In this document: one piece after another, positions 36,614 to 45,481 of the stretch | Layout of the letters: each line of letters opens with the position of its first letter | Position numbering within the stretch: position 1 is the stretch's first letter | Assembly: GCF_003932715.1 (NCBI RefSeq) | Contig: NZ_CP020700.1 | Coordinates: 4,672,501-4,736,500, forward strand | Direction of reading: 5' to 3' | Origin: Streptomyces tsukubensis | Lineage (GTDB): Bacteria; Actinomycetota; Actinomycetes; Streptomycetales; Streptomycetaceae | DNA length: 64,000 nt | The notes under the pieces: model-generated | Told to the model about the DNA's origin: nothing | The model's database searches: none | Seen by the model: only the letters and a program-made list of their open reading frames with translations | Program-made: the position numbers and the translations under genes

Positions 36614-38586
36614 ACGACGGCACCCACGGCCGTTACCACTCGGCCGCATTCGATTCCACCGTCGGAATCCAGGCCGAGGCCGTCCACAATTCCAACGTCT
36701 ACTTCGTCCATCCGGATGCCTCACCGCAGGAGAAGTACCGGATCGGTGTGCGGTCCCTGGAGAACGGCATCCCCAGCCGCGCTCGCGAAATGATCGGTAA
36801 AGCGATCGAAGGCGACTACGACAGTGCGGAGGTCAGCTTCCACTGGGTGCTTGCCATGCTCAGCGGACGCGCTTATCACGACCTCAACACCGAAGAGCGT
36901 CAGCAACTGCACAGGGCTTTCGGACGCGTACCGGGCTACGCCGAGGGCGAGTGGAAAGACGCCCTGCGTGTCGCCTTCGAACTGCTGGAGATGCACAGCG
37001 TCGCAGAAGACGAAGCAGGGCGCGTACTGGACCGGCTGGCAGCCCTGTCACCCCGCCAGCACGATGCGCTCCTCCACCACCTCGACCTGGTACTGACCGG
37101 AGGACTGAAAGAGAGCCTGTGGGCCGGCTACCGCGATCGGGCCGAGGCGGACCGCTTCGGCAACAACCGGTCGCAACGGGTCTGGGCCTACTTCGAACCC
37201 GAGCCCATCGGCCCACGGGCTCTGATGCCCCGTCCGAGCACGGGCGCCCCCGCCCGGGCAAGGATCCGGGTCCGTACCGGCGTCTTCGCCGTCGCCACCG
37301 CGTTTCTCTCCGTCTCGGCACTGGTAGCGGATCCTGCCGCAGCCGCCGTCGAGTTACTGGTGCTCCTCGTCGCGGGTCCGACCGCGATTCACTTCGGCGG
37401 CCGATGGCACTACCAGGAACGTCGGCTGAGGGCCCGGCGCCAGAAGTTCCCGGTCCTGCCCGCGGGCCATCCCGCCGCTGCCGGGGACGGGTTCACCAAC
37501 CGGGTCCGCCAGTCGTTCGACTCCTACTTCAGTAACCACGTGCCTCATGGAGTGGCCCCGCAGGAATGGTTCGGTCTCACCACTCACATCCGCAACGGTC
37601 TCGTAGCCGAGATCGCGCTCCTCTACCGCGAGAGCCGGATCGGCGTGGAACGGGTCAACTGGCTGATCCGCCATCTCGCCGAGGACGCCCGTGACCGTTA
37701 CCAAAGGGGCACTCTGTTCGACGACCCCCTCCAGAATCGGACATCGGCCATGGTGAAGGCGGTGTCCGTGGTCGCGCTGGCCGCGCTCGGCATCGCGACG
37801 CTGTTCCTGCTCGACACCGTGACTTCAGGGGCCGGTGCCCTGCCCGCCCTGCTGGCCGCGGTCGCCGCCGTCTGGTCCGGGCACACGGCCAGCGCCTCGT
37901 GGCTGGAGGCCCGGAGCGAAGAGAACCGGCTGGCCGAGGAGACCCGGGAGTACGAGGAGCGGCTGGGCGCACGCCAAGCCGCCTACCAGAACTGGAAGTC
38001 GTTCCTGGACGCCACCCGGCCGAACGAACTGGAAATGGAGACCTGGCTCACCTGCGACAAGACGCTGTTCGTCGACGAAGCACTCCGCCACTACCAGCTC
38101 GGCTGGCGCGATCTGATCACCCACACCCTTCTGATGACTCCCGTACGCCCCTACAAGCGGGGACGGGTGAAGGGCGGCCCCTGGCGGTACTCGCGCTACA
38201 GCCTGCGGCTCTTCCTGGTCACCCAGGACGGCGTTCGTGAGGTCAGCGCGGAGTTCGAGATCTCCGAAGACAAGTGGGGAAACGGTCAGCGCAGCAACTA
38301 CCGGTTCGATGCGCTGTCCTCCGTACAGGTCGCGGAGAACCCTCAAGTCGGCTACGACCTGGAGCTCATCCTCACCAACGGGCCCGCCAGGAACATCCGT
38401 GTCAAGGACGCCGACACCCATCAACTGGCCTCGGACGAGGACGCCGAGCAGATCGCCGAGATCAACCTCAGCTCGGCCGGCTTCACCCACACCTTCCGGC
38501 TGCTGGAAGGGCTCGCGGCGGACGGAAAGGGCTGGATCGAACGGAACAACCCCCGAAACCTGCCGTCCTTCCATGCCGCCGGCTGA
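36610..38586 (+). CDS. Four-helix membrane protein with N-terminal RHIM/amyloid-like motif
   Basis: 658 residues, ATG 36610, overlapping the nucleosidase stop. Residues 15-33 (DSTVGIQAEAVHNSNVYFV) match the motif of the upstream protein position by position at S,T,V,G,I,A,V,S,V. A helical soluble region follows (45-190). Hydrophobic helices lie at about 223-241 and 244-262, then a ~110-residue soluble loop, then helices at about 383-402 and 408-425. After these come a charged coiled-coil-like segment (430-460) and a ~190-residue C-terminal domain with beta character (YSLRLFLVTQDGVREVSAEF). No known enzyme motif was found. Inferred role: membrane partner, sensor or executioner of the nucleosidase. 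Confidence 0.8.
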   Translation: MNDGTHGRYHSAAFDSTVGIQAEAVHNSNVYFVHPDASPQEKYRIGVRSLENGIPSRAREMIGKAIEGDYDSAEVSFHWVLAMLSGRAYHDLNTEERQQLHRAFGRVPGYAEGEWKDALRVAFELLEMHSVAEDEAGRVLDRLAALSPRQHDALLHHLDLVLTGGLKESLWAGYRDRAEADRFGNNRSQRVWAYFEPEPIGPRALMPRPSTGAPARARIRVRTGVFAVATAFLSVSALVADPAAAAVELLVLLVAGPTAIHFGGRWHYQERRLRARRQKFPVLPAGHPAAAGDGFTNRVRQSFDSYFSNHVPHGVAPQEWFGLTTHIRNGLVAEIALLYRESRIGVERVNWLIRHLAEDARDRYQRGTLFDDPLQNRTSAMVKAVSVVALAALGIATLFLLDTVTSGAGALPALLAAVAAVWSGHTASASWLEARSEENRLAEETREYEERLGARQAAYQNWKSFLDATRPNELEMETWLTCDKTLFVDEALRHYQLGWRDLITHTLLMTPVRPYKRGRVKGGPWRYSRYSLRLFLVTQDGVREVSAEFEISEDKWGNGQRSNYRFDALSSVQVAENPQVGYDLELILTNGPARNIRVKDADTHQLASDEDAEQIAEINLSSAGFTHTFRLLEGLAADGKGWIERNNPRNLPSFHAAG

Positions 38587-38669
38587 ATCCTCCGGTCGTT
38601 CGGGGCGGGCAGGGCCCGCCCTGTCCGCCCACGCATCAGCCGATCCGGGATCCGCGTCGAAGGAGGGCG

Positions 38670-39203
38670 ATGGCCGACACCGAAGACATCACCGAGAGCA
38701 GACTGCTGCTGGCCGAGTACGAACGCATCAAGGAGGAGCAGAAGACCCGGATCGGGTTCCGTGACAACCTGCTCTACTTCACGCTCGCCGCATCCGTCGC
38801 GGTCCTGGCGATCACCGCCCGCAGCGGACAGGCCCAACTGCTGCTCGCCGTCCCCGCGATCTGCCTGGTCCTGGGCTGGACCTATCTGGTCAACGACGAG
38901 AAGATCTCGGCGGTCGGCTGCTATATCCGCGACCAGCTGGGACCGCGGCTGGCCGGGCTCAGCGGCGCCCACGGCACGGTGTTCGGCTGGGAGCTCTACC
39001 ACCGCGACGATACGAGCCGCACGACGCGCAAACGCATACAGACCGCGGTGGATCTGTTCACGTACCTGGCCCTGCCCATGATCTGCGTGACCGCGTTCTG
39101 GTGCTCTTCCGCCGCCCGTCCCGCGCTCGTGGCCGTCTCCCTCGCGCAGACACTCACCCTGGCGGTACTGGGCTGGCAGTTCCTGCACTACGCGAGACGG
39201 TAG
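38670..39203 (+). CDS. Small four-helix membrane protein
   Basis: 177 residues from ATG 38670, after a strong aaggaggg. A helical N-terminus (LLLAEYERIKEEQKTRIGFR) leads into four membrane helices in two pairs (DNLLYFTLAASVAVLAIT; LLLAVPAICLVLGWTYLV; LFTYLALPMICVTAFW; VAVSLAQTLTLAVLGWQFL). The 'EYE..K.EQ..RIGFRDNLLY' opening is, as far as I recall, common in small membrane proteins found beside conflict-type genes in Streptomyces. It is last in the operon, 83 bp after the larger membrane protein. Function unknown; a membrane effector or adaptor is possible. Confidence 0.78.
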   Translation: MADTEDITESRLLLAEYERIKEEQKTRIGFRDNLLYFTLAASVAVLAITARSGQAQLLLAVPAICLVLGWTYLVNDEKISAVGCYIRDQLGPRLAGLSGAHGTVFGWELYHRDDTSRTTRKRIQTAVDLFTYLALPMICVTAFWCSSAARPALVAVSLAQTLTLAVLGWQFLHYARR

Positions 39204-39306
39204 TACGGCTCCGCCGCCCCGCTCGACGTTCCCTGACGGGGCCGGGTTCCAGGCGCTCCCGGCACCACCCTCCGGCCGGTTCCGTGCCAGGCGGTGGCGG
39301 GCGGTG

Positions 39307-39340
39307 GCGGGCGGGGTTCTCGGCCGAGGGCCCCGCCCGC
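39307..39340. terminator. Bidirectional hairpin terminator
   Basis: Perfect 10-bp arms (gcgggcgggg / ccccgcccgc) with a 14-nt loop between the end of the four-gene operon and the convergent conserved hypothetical gene. Confidence 0.75.
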
Positions 39341-39358
39341 TACCGCCGAAACCCCGGC

Positions 39359-40027
39359 TCAGGGCCAGACGAGACAGTACGGCTGGTGCCCCGCCTCGTG
39401 CAGCCGGTGCGAGAAGTCCTGCCACTCGTGGAGCAGTTGGTAGACGTTGAACGCGTCCCGCGGGCCGCCGCGGTCGGGGACCGTGGACCAGATGAACGCC
39501 GCCGCGCCCACGGACTCCTCGCCGACGCCGCGCAGCGGGTCGACGACGGTCATGGGCAGCTTGACGACCGCGTAGTCGGGGTGGAGGACCACCAGCTCCA
39601 GCGGGGGGACCCGGTGCAGGGGCATGCCTTCTATGCCCGTCAGGACCATCGCGGCTATCGTCTCGGGTTTGATCTTGGAGAAGAGGCCGCCCATACCCAG
39701 CTCGTCGCCGCCGAGCTCCTCGGGGCGCATCGAGATCGGGACTCTCGCGGCCGTTGCGCCGTCGGGTGCGCCGAAGTACTTGTACGTCACTCCCACCCGG
39801 GCGCTCCTGCCTGACATGGCGCCCGCGTCGAAGGCGTTCGCACGTGCGTTCGCATCTGCGTGCGCGTCCGCGTGGGGGCCAGCGTGGGGGTCGCCCGCGC
39901 CACCGCGCCGGTGTCTTCCCCGTCCGGTGGGCTCAGGGCCCCGGTCGCCGGTCCCCTCGCCCAGTCCGCCACCGCGATACATATCTCCACCCGACCACTC
40001 GCCGGCCCCGCCGTGCAACCCGATCAT
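39359..40027 (-). CDS. Conserved hypothetical protein
   Basis: 222 residues from ATG 40027, which has gggggagg 11 nt upstream. The first ~70 residues are low-complexity Gly/Arg, then alternating His/Ala/Asp/Asn (HADAHADANARANAFD), and are probably disordered. The rest looks folded (VGVTYKYFGAPDGATAARVP ... FNVYQLLHEWQDFSHRLHEA), ending in LVWP. I recall a conserved Streptomyces protein of this kind near hemL but no function. A later start at an internal Met (MSGRSARVGV) would give only the folded part. Confidence 0.7.
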   Translation of the reverse strand: MIGLHGGAGEWSGGDMYRGGGLGEGTGDRGPEPTGRGRHRRGGAGDPHAGPHADAHADANARANAFDAGAMSGRSARVGVTYKYFGAPDGATAARVPISMRPEELGGDELGMGGLFSKIKPETIAAMVLTGIEGMPLHRVPPLELVVLHPDYAVVKLPMTVVDPLRGVGEESVGAAAFIWSTVPDRGGPRDAFNVYQLLHEWQDFSHRLHEAGHQPYCLVWP

Positions 40028-40266
40028 CGTGACAGTTGCCTCCCCCGCGGGCTAACGGTGAAACACCTGTCCGCGAAGAACGGCAGGGGCCTCTGACACC
40101 ATGGATTCCATGAGTCTTCCCTGTGTGGCCCCAGTTTCGCAGATGCGAGGAGGCTGACGCCGTTTCGTAATACGAGGAGTACGCCCTCCTCACTCAACCG
40201 TGGCCGAGATCAACCGTCCGACGGGTCTTCGGCCGCCCCCACCCTCGAATCGCAGATCAGGACAGA

Positions 40267-41583
40267 GTGGCCAAAGTGTCGTATCCATACGAAGCCCCAG
40301 TCTCCCAGGCGCTGTTCGACCGCGCCTCCGCCGTCACGCCCGGCGGCGTCAACTCTCCCGTGCGCGCCTTCCGTGCCGTGGGCGGTACGCCCCGGTTCAT
40401 GGTGTCCGGCTCCGGCCCGTATCTGACCGACGCGGACGGCCGCGAGTACGTCGACCTCGTCTGTTCCTGGGGACCGATGATTCTCGGCCACTCCCGGCCC
40501 GAGGTCATCGCCGCCGTCCAGGAGGCGGTCGCCCGGGGTACCTCCTTCGGTACGCCCGGTGAGGGCGAGGTCGCCCTCGCCGAGGAGATCGTGGCCCGGA
40601 TCGCCCCCGTCGAGCAGGTGCGGCTGGTCTCCTCCGGCACCGAGGCGACGATGTCCGCGATCCGGCTGGCCCGCGGTTTCACCGGCCGCGCCAAGGTGGT
40701 CAAGTTCGCGGGCTGCTACCACGGCCATGTGGACGCGCTGCTGGCCGCCGCCGGTTCCGGCGTGGCCACCTTCGGCCTCCCCGACACCCCGGGCGTCACC
40801 GGCGCCCAGGCGGGCGAGACCGTCGTCCTGCCCTACAACGACCTCGAAGCGGTCCGCGCGGCCTTCGCCGCCCACCCCGGCGAGATCGCCTGTGTGATCA
40901 CCGAGGCGTCCCCGGGCAATATGGGCGTGGTCCCGCCGCTGCCCGGCTTCAACCAGGGGCTGAAGGACCTCTGCCGGGAGAACGGCGCGCTGTTCATCTC
41001 CGACGAGGTGATGACCGGCTTCCGTACCAGCAGGGCCGGCTGGTACGGCGTCGACGGCGTCGAACCGGACCTGATGACCTTCGGCAAGGTCATGGGCGGC
41101 GGCTTCCCGGCCGCGGCCTTCGGCGGCCGGGCCGATGTGATGGGCCACCTCGCCCCCGCCGGGCCCGTCTACCAGGCCGGCACCCTCTCCGGGAACCCGG
41201 TCGCCACCGCCGCCGGGCTCGCCCAGCTCAGGCTGCTCGACGAGGCGGCGTACGAGACGGTGGACGCGGTCTCCGCCGAGATCCGGACGCTGGTGAGCGA
41301 CGCGCTGACCAAGGCGGGCGTGGTCCACCGGCTCCAGACCGCGAGCAACATGTTCTCGGTCTTCTTCACCGCCGACGAGGTCAACAACTACGACGACGCC
41401 AAGCGGCAGGAAGCCTTCCGCTTCAACGCCTTCTTCCACTCCATGCTCGCGAACGGCGTCTATCTGCCGCCGTCCGCCTTCGAGTCGTGGTTCGTCTCCA
41501 CCGCGCACGACTCCCGGGCCGTCGAGCGGATCGCCGCCGCCCTGCCCGCCGCCGCACGCGCCGCGGCGGAGGCCACGGCATGA
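40267..41583 (+). CDS. hemL: Glutamate-1-semialdehyde 2,1-aminomutase
   Basis: 438 residues from GTG 40267. A class III PLP aminotransferase fold enzyme that converts glutamate-1-semialdehyde to 5-aminolevulinate in the C5 heme pathway. Diagnostic segments are '[10 protein letters not shown]', '[16 protein letters not shown]', '[10 protein letters not shown]', '[10 protein letters not shown]', and the PLP lysine in '[11 protein letters not shown]'. Full length. It overlaps the downstream phosphatase gene by 4 bp (ATGA), so the two are translationally coupled. It sits upstream of the cytochrome c maturation genes that use heme. Confidence 0.97.
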   Translation: MAKVSYPYEAPVSQALFDRASAVTPGGVNSPVRAFRAVGGTPRFMVSGSGPYLTDADGREYVDLVCSWGPMILGHSRPEVIAAVQEAVARGTSFGTPGEGEVALAEEIVARIAPVEQVRLVSSGTEATMSAIRLARGFTGRAKVVKFAGCYHGHVDALLAAAGSGVATFGLPDTPGVTGAQAGETVVLPYNDLEAVRAAFAAHPGEIACVITEASPGNMGVVPPLPGFNQGLKDLCRENGALFISDEVMTGFRTSRAGWYGVDGVEPDLMTFGKVMGGGFPAAAFGGRADVMGHLAPAGPVYQAGTLSGNPVATAAGLAQLRLLDEAAYETVDAVSAEIRTLVSDALTKAGVVHRLQTASNMFSVFFTADEVNNYDDAKRQEAFRFNAFFHSMLANGVYLPPSAFESWFVSTAHDSRAVERIAAALPAAARAAAEATA

Positions 41584-42311
41584 GCGCGGAGGTCACGGCC
41601 GGGGCGCAGGGAGCCGCGGACGGACAGCAGGACGGCAAGCCCGTCCGTACCGTCGTCCACGTCCTGAGGCACGGCGAGGTGCACAACCCCGACGGCGTGC
41701 TCTACGGCCGCCGCCCCGGCTACCACCTCTCCGAACTGGGCCGGCAGATGGCGGACAAGGTCGCCGAGTCCCTCGCGGGCCGCGATATCACCCATATCGT
41801 CTCCTCCCCGCTGGAGCGCGCCCGGGAGACCGCCGACCCGGTCGCCAAGACCCACGGCCTGGACATCGCCGTCGACGACCGGCTGATCGAGGCGGGCAAC
41901 GTCTTCGAGGGCAAGACCTTCGGCGTCGGGGACGGCGCCCTGCGCAAGCCGGGCAACTGGCGGCACCTCACCAACCCCTTCCGCCCGTCCTGGGGCGAGC
42001 CGTACATCGAACAGGTCGTCCGGATGATGGGGGCCCTGGACACCGCCCGCGACGCGGCCCGGGGCCACGAGGCCGTCTGCGTCAGCCACCAGCTGCCGAT
42101 CTGGATCGTCCGCAGCTTCGTGGAGCACCGCAGGCTCTGGCACGATCCGCGCCGCCGCCAGTGCACGCTCGCCTCGCTGACCTCGTTCACGTACGAAGGA
42201 GACAAAATCGTCTCCGTCGCCTATACGGAACCGGCGCTCGACCTGGTCCCGCCGCATCTGCGGGCCGGGGCGAAGCCCGTCAAGGGCAAGTCGAAGGCCT
42301 TCGGAGCCTGA
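41580..42311 (+). CDS. Histidine phosphatase (phosphoglycerate mutase-like)
   Basis: 243 residues from ATG 41580, overlapping hemL. The phosphohistidine motif 'LRHGEVHN' and a second '[11 protein letters not shown]' place it in the histidine phosphatase branch. A further catalytic His lies in '[11 protein letters not shown]'. The C-terminus is Lys-rich. Members of this group are phosphatases as often as mutases. The conserved place between hemL and the cytochrome c assembly genes suggests a role in that process, but the substrate is not known. Confidence 0.92.
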   Translation: MSAEVTAGAQGAADGQQDGKPVRTVVHVLRHGEVHNPDGVLYGRRPGYHLSELGRQMADKVAESLAGRDITHIVSSPLERARETADPVAKTHGLDIAVDDRLIEAGNVFEGKTFGVGDGALRKPGNWRHLTNPFRPSWGEPYIEQVVRMMGALDTARDAARGHEAVCVSHQLPIWIVRSFVEHRRLWHDPRRRQCTLASLTSFTYEGDKIVSVAYTEPALDLVPPHLRAGAKPVKGKSKAFGA

Positions 42312-42715
42312 CGCATCCCGGCGGGCGGCGGCCCACCCCTCGGGTGGGCCGCCCCGCCCGGGGTGCCGCCCTGTCCGGAGCCCCGCCCTGGGTGCCGCCT
42401 GTCCGGATCGCCCTGTCCGGATCGCCCTGTCCGGATCGTCGTGCCCGGATCGTCGTGCCCGGATCGTCGTGCCCGGATCGTCGTGAGCCGCCCGGCGACG
42501 GAAATCCGGGGAAAAGGGTTCCCGATCAACCCCGACTGTTGATCCTCCGTCGAAGAATCGGGCCGAAAGTCCCGGGGCCGGAAGTGCGGAACGACCCGTA
42601 CCTCCGGCCCCGCCGCATTTCCGGTCGCAATTCAGGAACCGGTCCACCGCTTCCGTCCTCTCCTTTCATGTTCGTGGAGAACACGGACGGACCGGAACAG
42701 GCGGGGATGATCGAC
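42312..42715. other. Intergenic region with GC-rich hairpins and tandem repeats
   Basis: About 400 bp with no convincing gene. The first part holds complementary GC runs (gcgggcggcggccc ... gggtgggccgccccgcc, around 42322-42360) that could act as a terminator of the hemL operon. A 14-bp repeat array follows (42399-42482). The last part leads to the start of the deacetylase-like lipoprotein, whose exact start (42668, 42707 or 42716) is uncertain. Confidence 0.6.
42399..42482. repeat. Six tandem copies of a 14-bp unit, two variants
   Basis: The units are ctgtccggatcgcc (two copies), ctgtccggatcgtc (one) and gtgcccggatcgtc (three), in that order, covering 84 bp exactly. The gradual change of the variants indicates stepwise duplication. 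Each unit carries ccggatc, close to a palindrome. The array is intergenic. Confidence 0.93.
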
Positions 42716-44005
42716 ATGCGTGACAACAACCGTGCGCCCATGAGTCGCAGGGGACTTCTGGGAGCGGGGATCACCGTCGCCGCCGCGGGCGGACTCGCGG
42801 GCTGCGGAATCCTCACCGGCGAAAACGGCGGAAGCGGCGGCACCGGCGAAGGGAAGAGCACAGGCGGAGCCTCCGCCGAGAGCGGTCGCCCGGCACCCGC
42901 TGATTCACCCTCCACCCGCCCCGCGAGGCCGATAGGCGACGGCTCCACCGCCGATACCGGCCCCCAGCCCAACCAGCCCCCGCCGCCGGTCAAACTGCTG
43001 CCGGGACAGGCCCCGCCGCAATTCGTGGTGTTCTCCTGGGACGGCGCGGGAGACGTCGGCGACGGACAGTTCCCCCGCTTTCTCAAGATCGCCGAAGAGT
43101 ACGACGCGAAGATGACCTTCTTCCTCTCCGGCATATACCTCCTGCCGGAATCGAAGAAGGATCTCTACCGGCCGCCGAACAACGCCGTCGGCGCCTCCGA
43201 CATCGGCTATCTCACCGACGCCCATATCAAGGACACCCTGAAGCTGCTGCGGCAGGCGTGGCTCGACGGCCATGAGATAGGCACCCACTTCAACGGCCAT
43301 TTCTGCGGCGACGGCTCCCGCTCCGTGGCCCGCTGGACGCCCGCCGACTGGGAGAACGAGATCTCCCAGGCCATGGACTTCGTCACCAAGTGGCGCACCC
43401 ACACCGGCTGGACCGATATCGCCCCGCTCCCCTTCGACTACCGCAAGGAACTCGTCGGCGGCCGCACCCCCTGTCTGCTGGGACAGGACAAGCTCCTGCC
43501 GACCGCGAAGAAGCTCGGCTGGCGGTACGACGCCAGCTCGCCCGGCGGCCGCCAGGTCTGGCCCGTCAAGCGCAAGGGCCTGTGGGACCTCCCGCTCCAG
43601 TCGCTGCCCTTCCCCGGCCGCGGCTTCGAGGTGCTCTCCATGGACTACAACTTCATGGTCAACCAGTCGGGCTTCTCCTCCAACGGCGTCACCGCCAAAC
43701 GGCCGGGCTGGCGCAAGCAGGCCACCGGCGCCTATCTGAAGGGCTTCGAACGCGCCTACTACGGCAACCGCGCCCCCCTCTTCATCGGCAACCACTTCGA
43801 GCAGTGGAACGGCGGCATCTACATGGACGCCGTCGAGGGCGCCGTCAAGGGCATGGCCGGACGGAAGGACGTCCGCCTGGTCTCGTTCCGCCAGTTCTGC
43901 GACTGGCTGGACGTCCAGGACCCCGCCGTCCTCGCCAAGCTCCGCACCCTCGACGTCGGCCGGAAGCCCGAAGGCGGCTGGAACACTTTCCTTAAGGCCG
44001 CCTGA
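42716..44005 (+). CDS. Polysaccharide deacetylase-like lipoprotein
   Basis: About 429 residues from ATG 42716; ATG 42707 and 42668 are in frame and cannot be excluded. The N-terminus carries an RR-containing signal and lipobox (SRRGLLGAGITVAAAGGLAG followed by Cys), so Tat export and lipidation are likely. A Gly/Ser/Pro-rich linker follows. The domain has 'FSWDGAG' (metal Asp region) and 'HEIGTHFNGHF', like NodB-type deacetylases, though other NodB motifs are weak. It probably acts on a cell-wall or surface polymer, if it is active. The gene order hemL-phosphatase-this gene-resA-ccdA is conserved in Streptomyces as I recall. Confidence 0.82.
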   Translation: MRDNNRAPMSRRGLLGAGITVAAAGGLAGCGILTGENGGSGGTGEGKSTGGASAESGRPAPADSPSTRPARPIGDGSTADTGPQPNQPPPPVKLLPGQAPPQFVVFSWDGAGDVGDGQFPRFLKIAEEYDAKMTFFLSGIYLLPESKKDLYRPPNNAVGASDIGYLTDAHIKDTLKLLRQAWLDGHEIGTHFNGHFCGDGSRSVARWTPADWENEISQAMDFVTKWRTHTGWTDIAPLPFDYRKELVGGRTPCLLGQDKLLPTAKKLGWRYDASSPGGRQVWPVKRKGLWDLPLQSLPFPGRGFEVLSMDYNFMVNQSGFSSNGVTAKRPGWRKQATGAYLKGFERAYYGNRAPLFIGNHFEQWNGGIYMDAVEGAVKGMAGRKDVRLVSFRQFCDWLDVQDPAVLAKLRTLDVGRKPEGGWNTFLKAA

Positions 44006-44092
44006 CAAAGGGCGCTCTGTCCCCAATGGGGTGCTTGCGGGCATGGAGGGGGGCCGGAAAGATCGCCAAATCCCCCATGCGAAACTTTTCAC

Positions 44093-44692
44093 ATGAGCCA
44101 TCGCCGTGCATATCGCGCTGCCCTGACAGCCGCCCTGGTCGCGGCCGGGGCGCTCACCCTGTCCGCCTGCACCGGCGGCGGCACCTCCGGCGGCGGAGGG
44201 CAGACCAACTTCGTCACCAACACCGGCGGCATCTCCACCGTCGCCAAGGCGGACCGCAAGCCGATCGGCGAGATCGCCGGGGAGACCCTCGAAGGCAAGC
44301 CGCTCGACGTCGCCGACCTCAAGGGCAAGATCGTCGTCCTCAATGTCTGGGGCTCCTGGTGCCCGCCCTGCCGGGCCGAGGCACCCGCCCTGGCCAAGGC
44401 CGCGACCGACACCAAGGCGGACGGCGTCGAATTCGTCGGGATCAACACCCGCGACCTCAACAAGAGCCCGGCCCTCGCGTTCGAGGAGGACTACAAGGTC
44501 CCCTACCCCAGCCTGTACGACCCCAAGGGCAAGCTGATCGCCACCGGCTTCCCCACGGGGACGCTCATGCCGAACGCCATCCCCTCCACGGTCGTCCTGG
44601 ACCGGGACGGGAAGGTCGCGGCGCGCGTCCTCAAGGCGATCTCCGAGAAGGAGATCCGCTCCATGATCGACCCCCTGATCGCGGAGAAGTGA
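44093..44692 (+). CDS. resA: TlpA/ResA-like thioredoxin lipoprotein
   Basis: 199 residues from ATG 44093. Lipoprotein signal 'AGALTLSAC', then a thioredoxin-like domain with the redox motif WCPPC in 'NVWGSWCPPCRAEAP' and 'PSTVVLDRDGKVAARV'. It is expected to reduce apocytochrome c CXXCH cysteines outside the membrane using electrons from CcdA. No Shine-Dalgarno sequence is visible before the ATG (ttttcac). The downstream ccdA begins 5 bp after the stop. Confidence 0.92.
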   Translation: MSHRRAYRAALTAALVAAGALTLSACTGGGTSGGGGQTNFVTNTGGISTVAKADRKPIGEIAGETLEGKPLDVADLKGKIVVLNVWGSWCPPCRAEAPALAKAATDTKADGVEFVGINTRDLNKSPALAFEEDYKVPYPSLYDPKGKLIATGFPTGTLMPNAIPSTVVLDRDGKVAARVLKAISEKEIRSMIDPLIAEK

Positions 44693-44696
44693 CCCC

Positions 44697-45476
44697 GTGA
44701 CGTACGTGGAGCCGGCGGTCGTCCTCGCGTCGACCGACATCAACACCACCGTGCTCGGCGGCACCCTGCTGCTCGCCGTGCCGCTCGCGGTCCTCGGCGG
44801 GCTGGTCTCGTTCTTCTCCCCGTGCGTCCTTCCGCTGGTCCCGGGCTACCTCTCGTACGTCACCGGGACCAGCGGCACCGATCTCGCCGACGCCCGCCGC
44901 GGCCGGATGCTCCTCGGCGCCTCCCTCTTCGTCCTCGGCTTCTCCGCCGTCTTCGTCTCGGGCGGCGCCCTCTTCGGCTACTTCGGCGCGACGCTCTTCG
45001 AACACCAGGAGACCCTCACCCGGGTCCTCGGTGTGGTGATGGTGCTGATGGGCGCCTTCTACCTGGGCGCGATGCCCTGGCTGACCCGTCGCGAATTCCG
45101 CTTCCACACCCGCCCGGCCACCGGTCTGGCGGGCGCCCCGATACTGGGCGCGCTGTTCGGCGTCGGCTGGACCCCCTGTATCGGCCCCACACTCTCGGCG
45201 GCCATGACACTCGCCGCCGAGCAGGGCAGCGCGGGCCGCGGCGCCGCGCTCACCTTCGCCTACTGCCTCGGCCTCGGGCTCCCCTTCATCCTCACGGCCC
45301 TCGCGTTCCGCAAGGCGCTCGGCGCGTTCGCCTGGGTGAAACAGCACTACGTCTGGGTCATGCGGATCGGCGGCATCATGATGATCGCGACCGGTGTGCT
45401 CATGCTGACCGGAGTCTGGGACCTCATGATGCAGCAGGTGCAGGTCTGGACGAGCGACTTCACGGTAGGGATCTGA
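44697..45476 (+). CDS. ccdA: CcdA-type cytochrome c biogenesis thiol transporter
   Basis: 259 residues from GTG 44697, with ggagaag upstream. A membrane protein with about six helices and the two conserved cysteine-proline segments, 'FFSPCVLPLVPGYLSY' and 'GWTPCIGPTL'. CcdA carries reducing equivalents from cytoplasmic thioredoxin to the extracellular ResA-like protein encoded just upstream. Length is normal. Confidence 0.95.
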   Translation: MTYVEPAVVLASTDINTTVLGGTLLLAVPLAVLGGLVSFFSPCVLPLVPGYLSYVTGTSGTDLADARRGRMLLGASLFVLGFSAVFVSGGALFGYFGATLFEHQETLTRVLGVVMVLMGAFYLGAMPWLTRREFRFHTRPATGLAGAPILGALFGVGWTPCIGPTLSAAMTLAAEQGSAGRGAALTFAYCLGLGLPFILTALAFRKALGAFAWVKQHYVWVMRIGGIMMIATGVLMLTGVWDLMMQQVQVWTSDFTVGI

Positions 45477-45481
45477 CCTCC

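Noticed and set aside
42399..42482. Possible CRISPR array
   Set aside because: Units are contiguous 14-bp repeats with no spacers and there are no cas genes.
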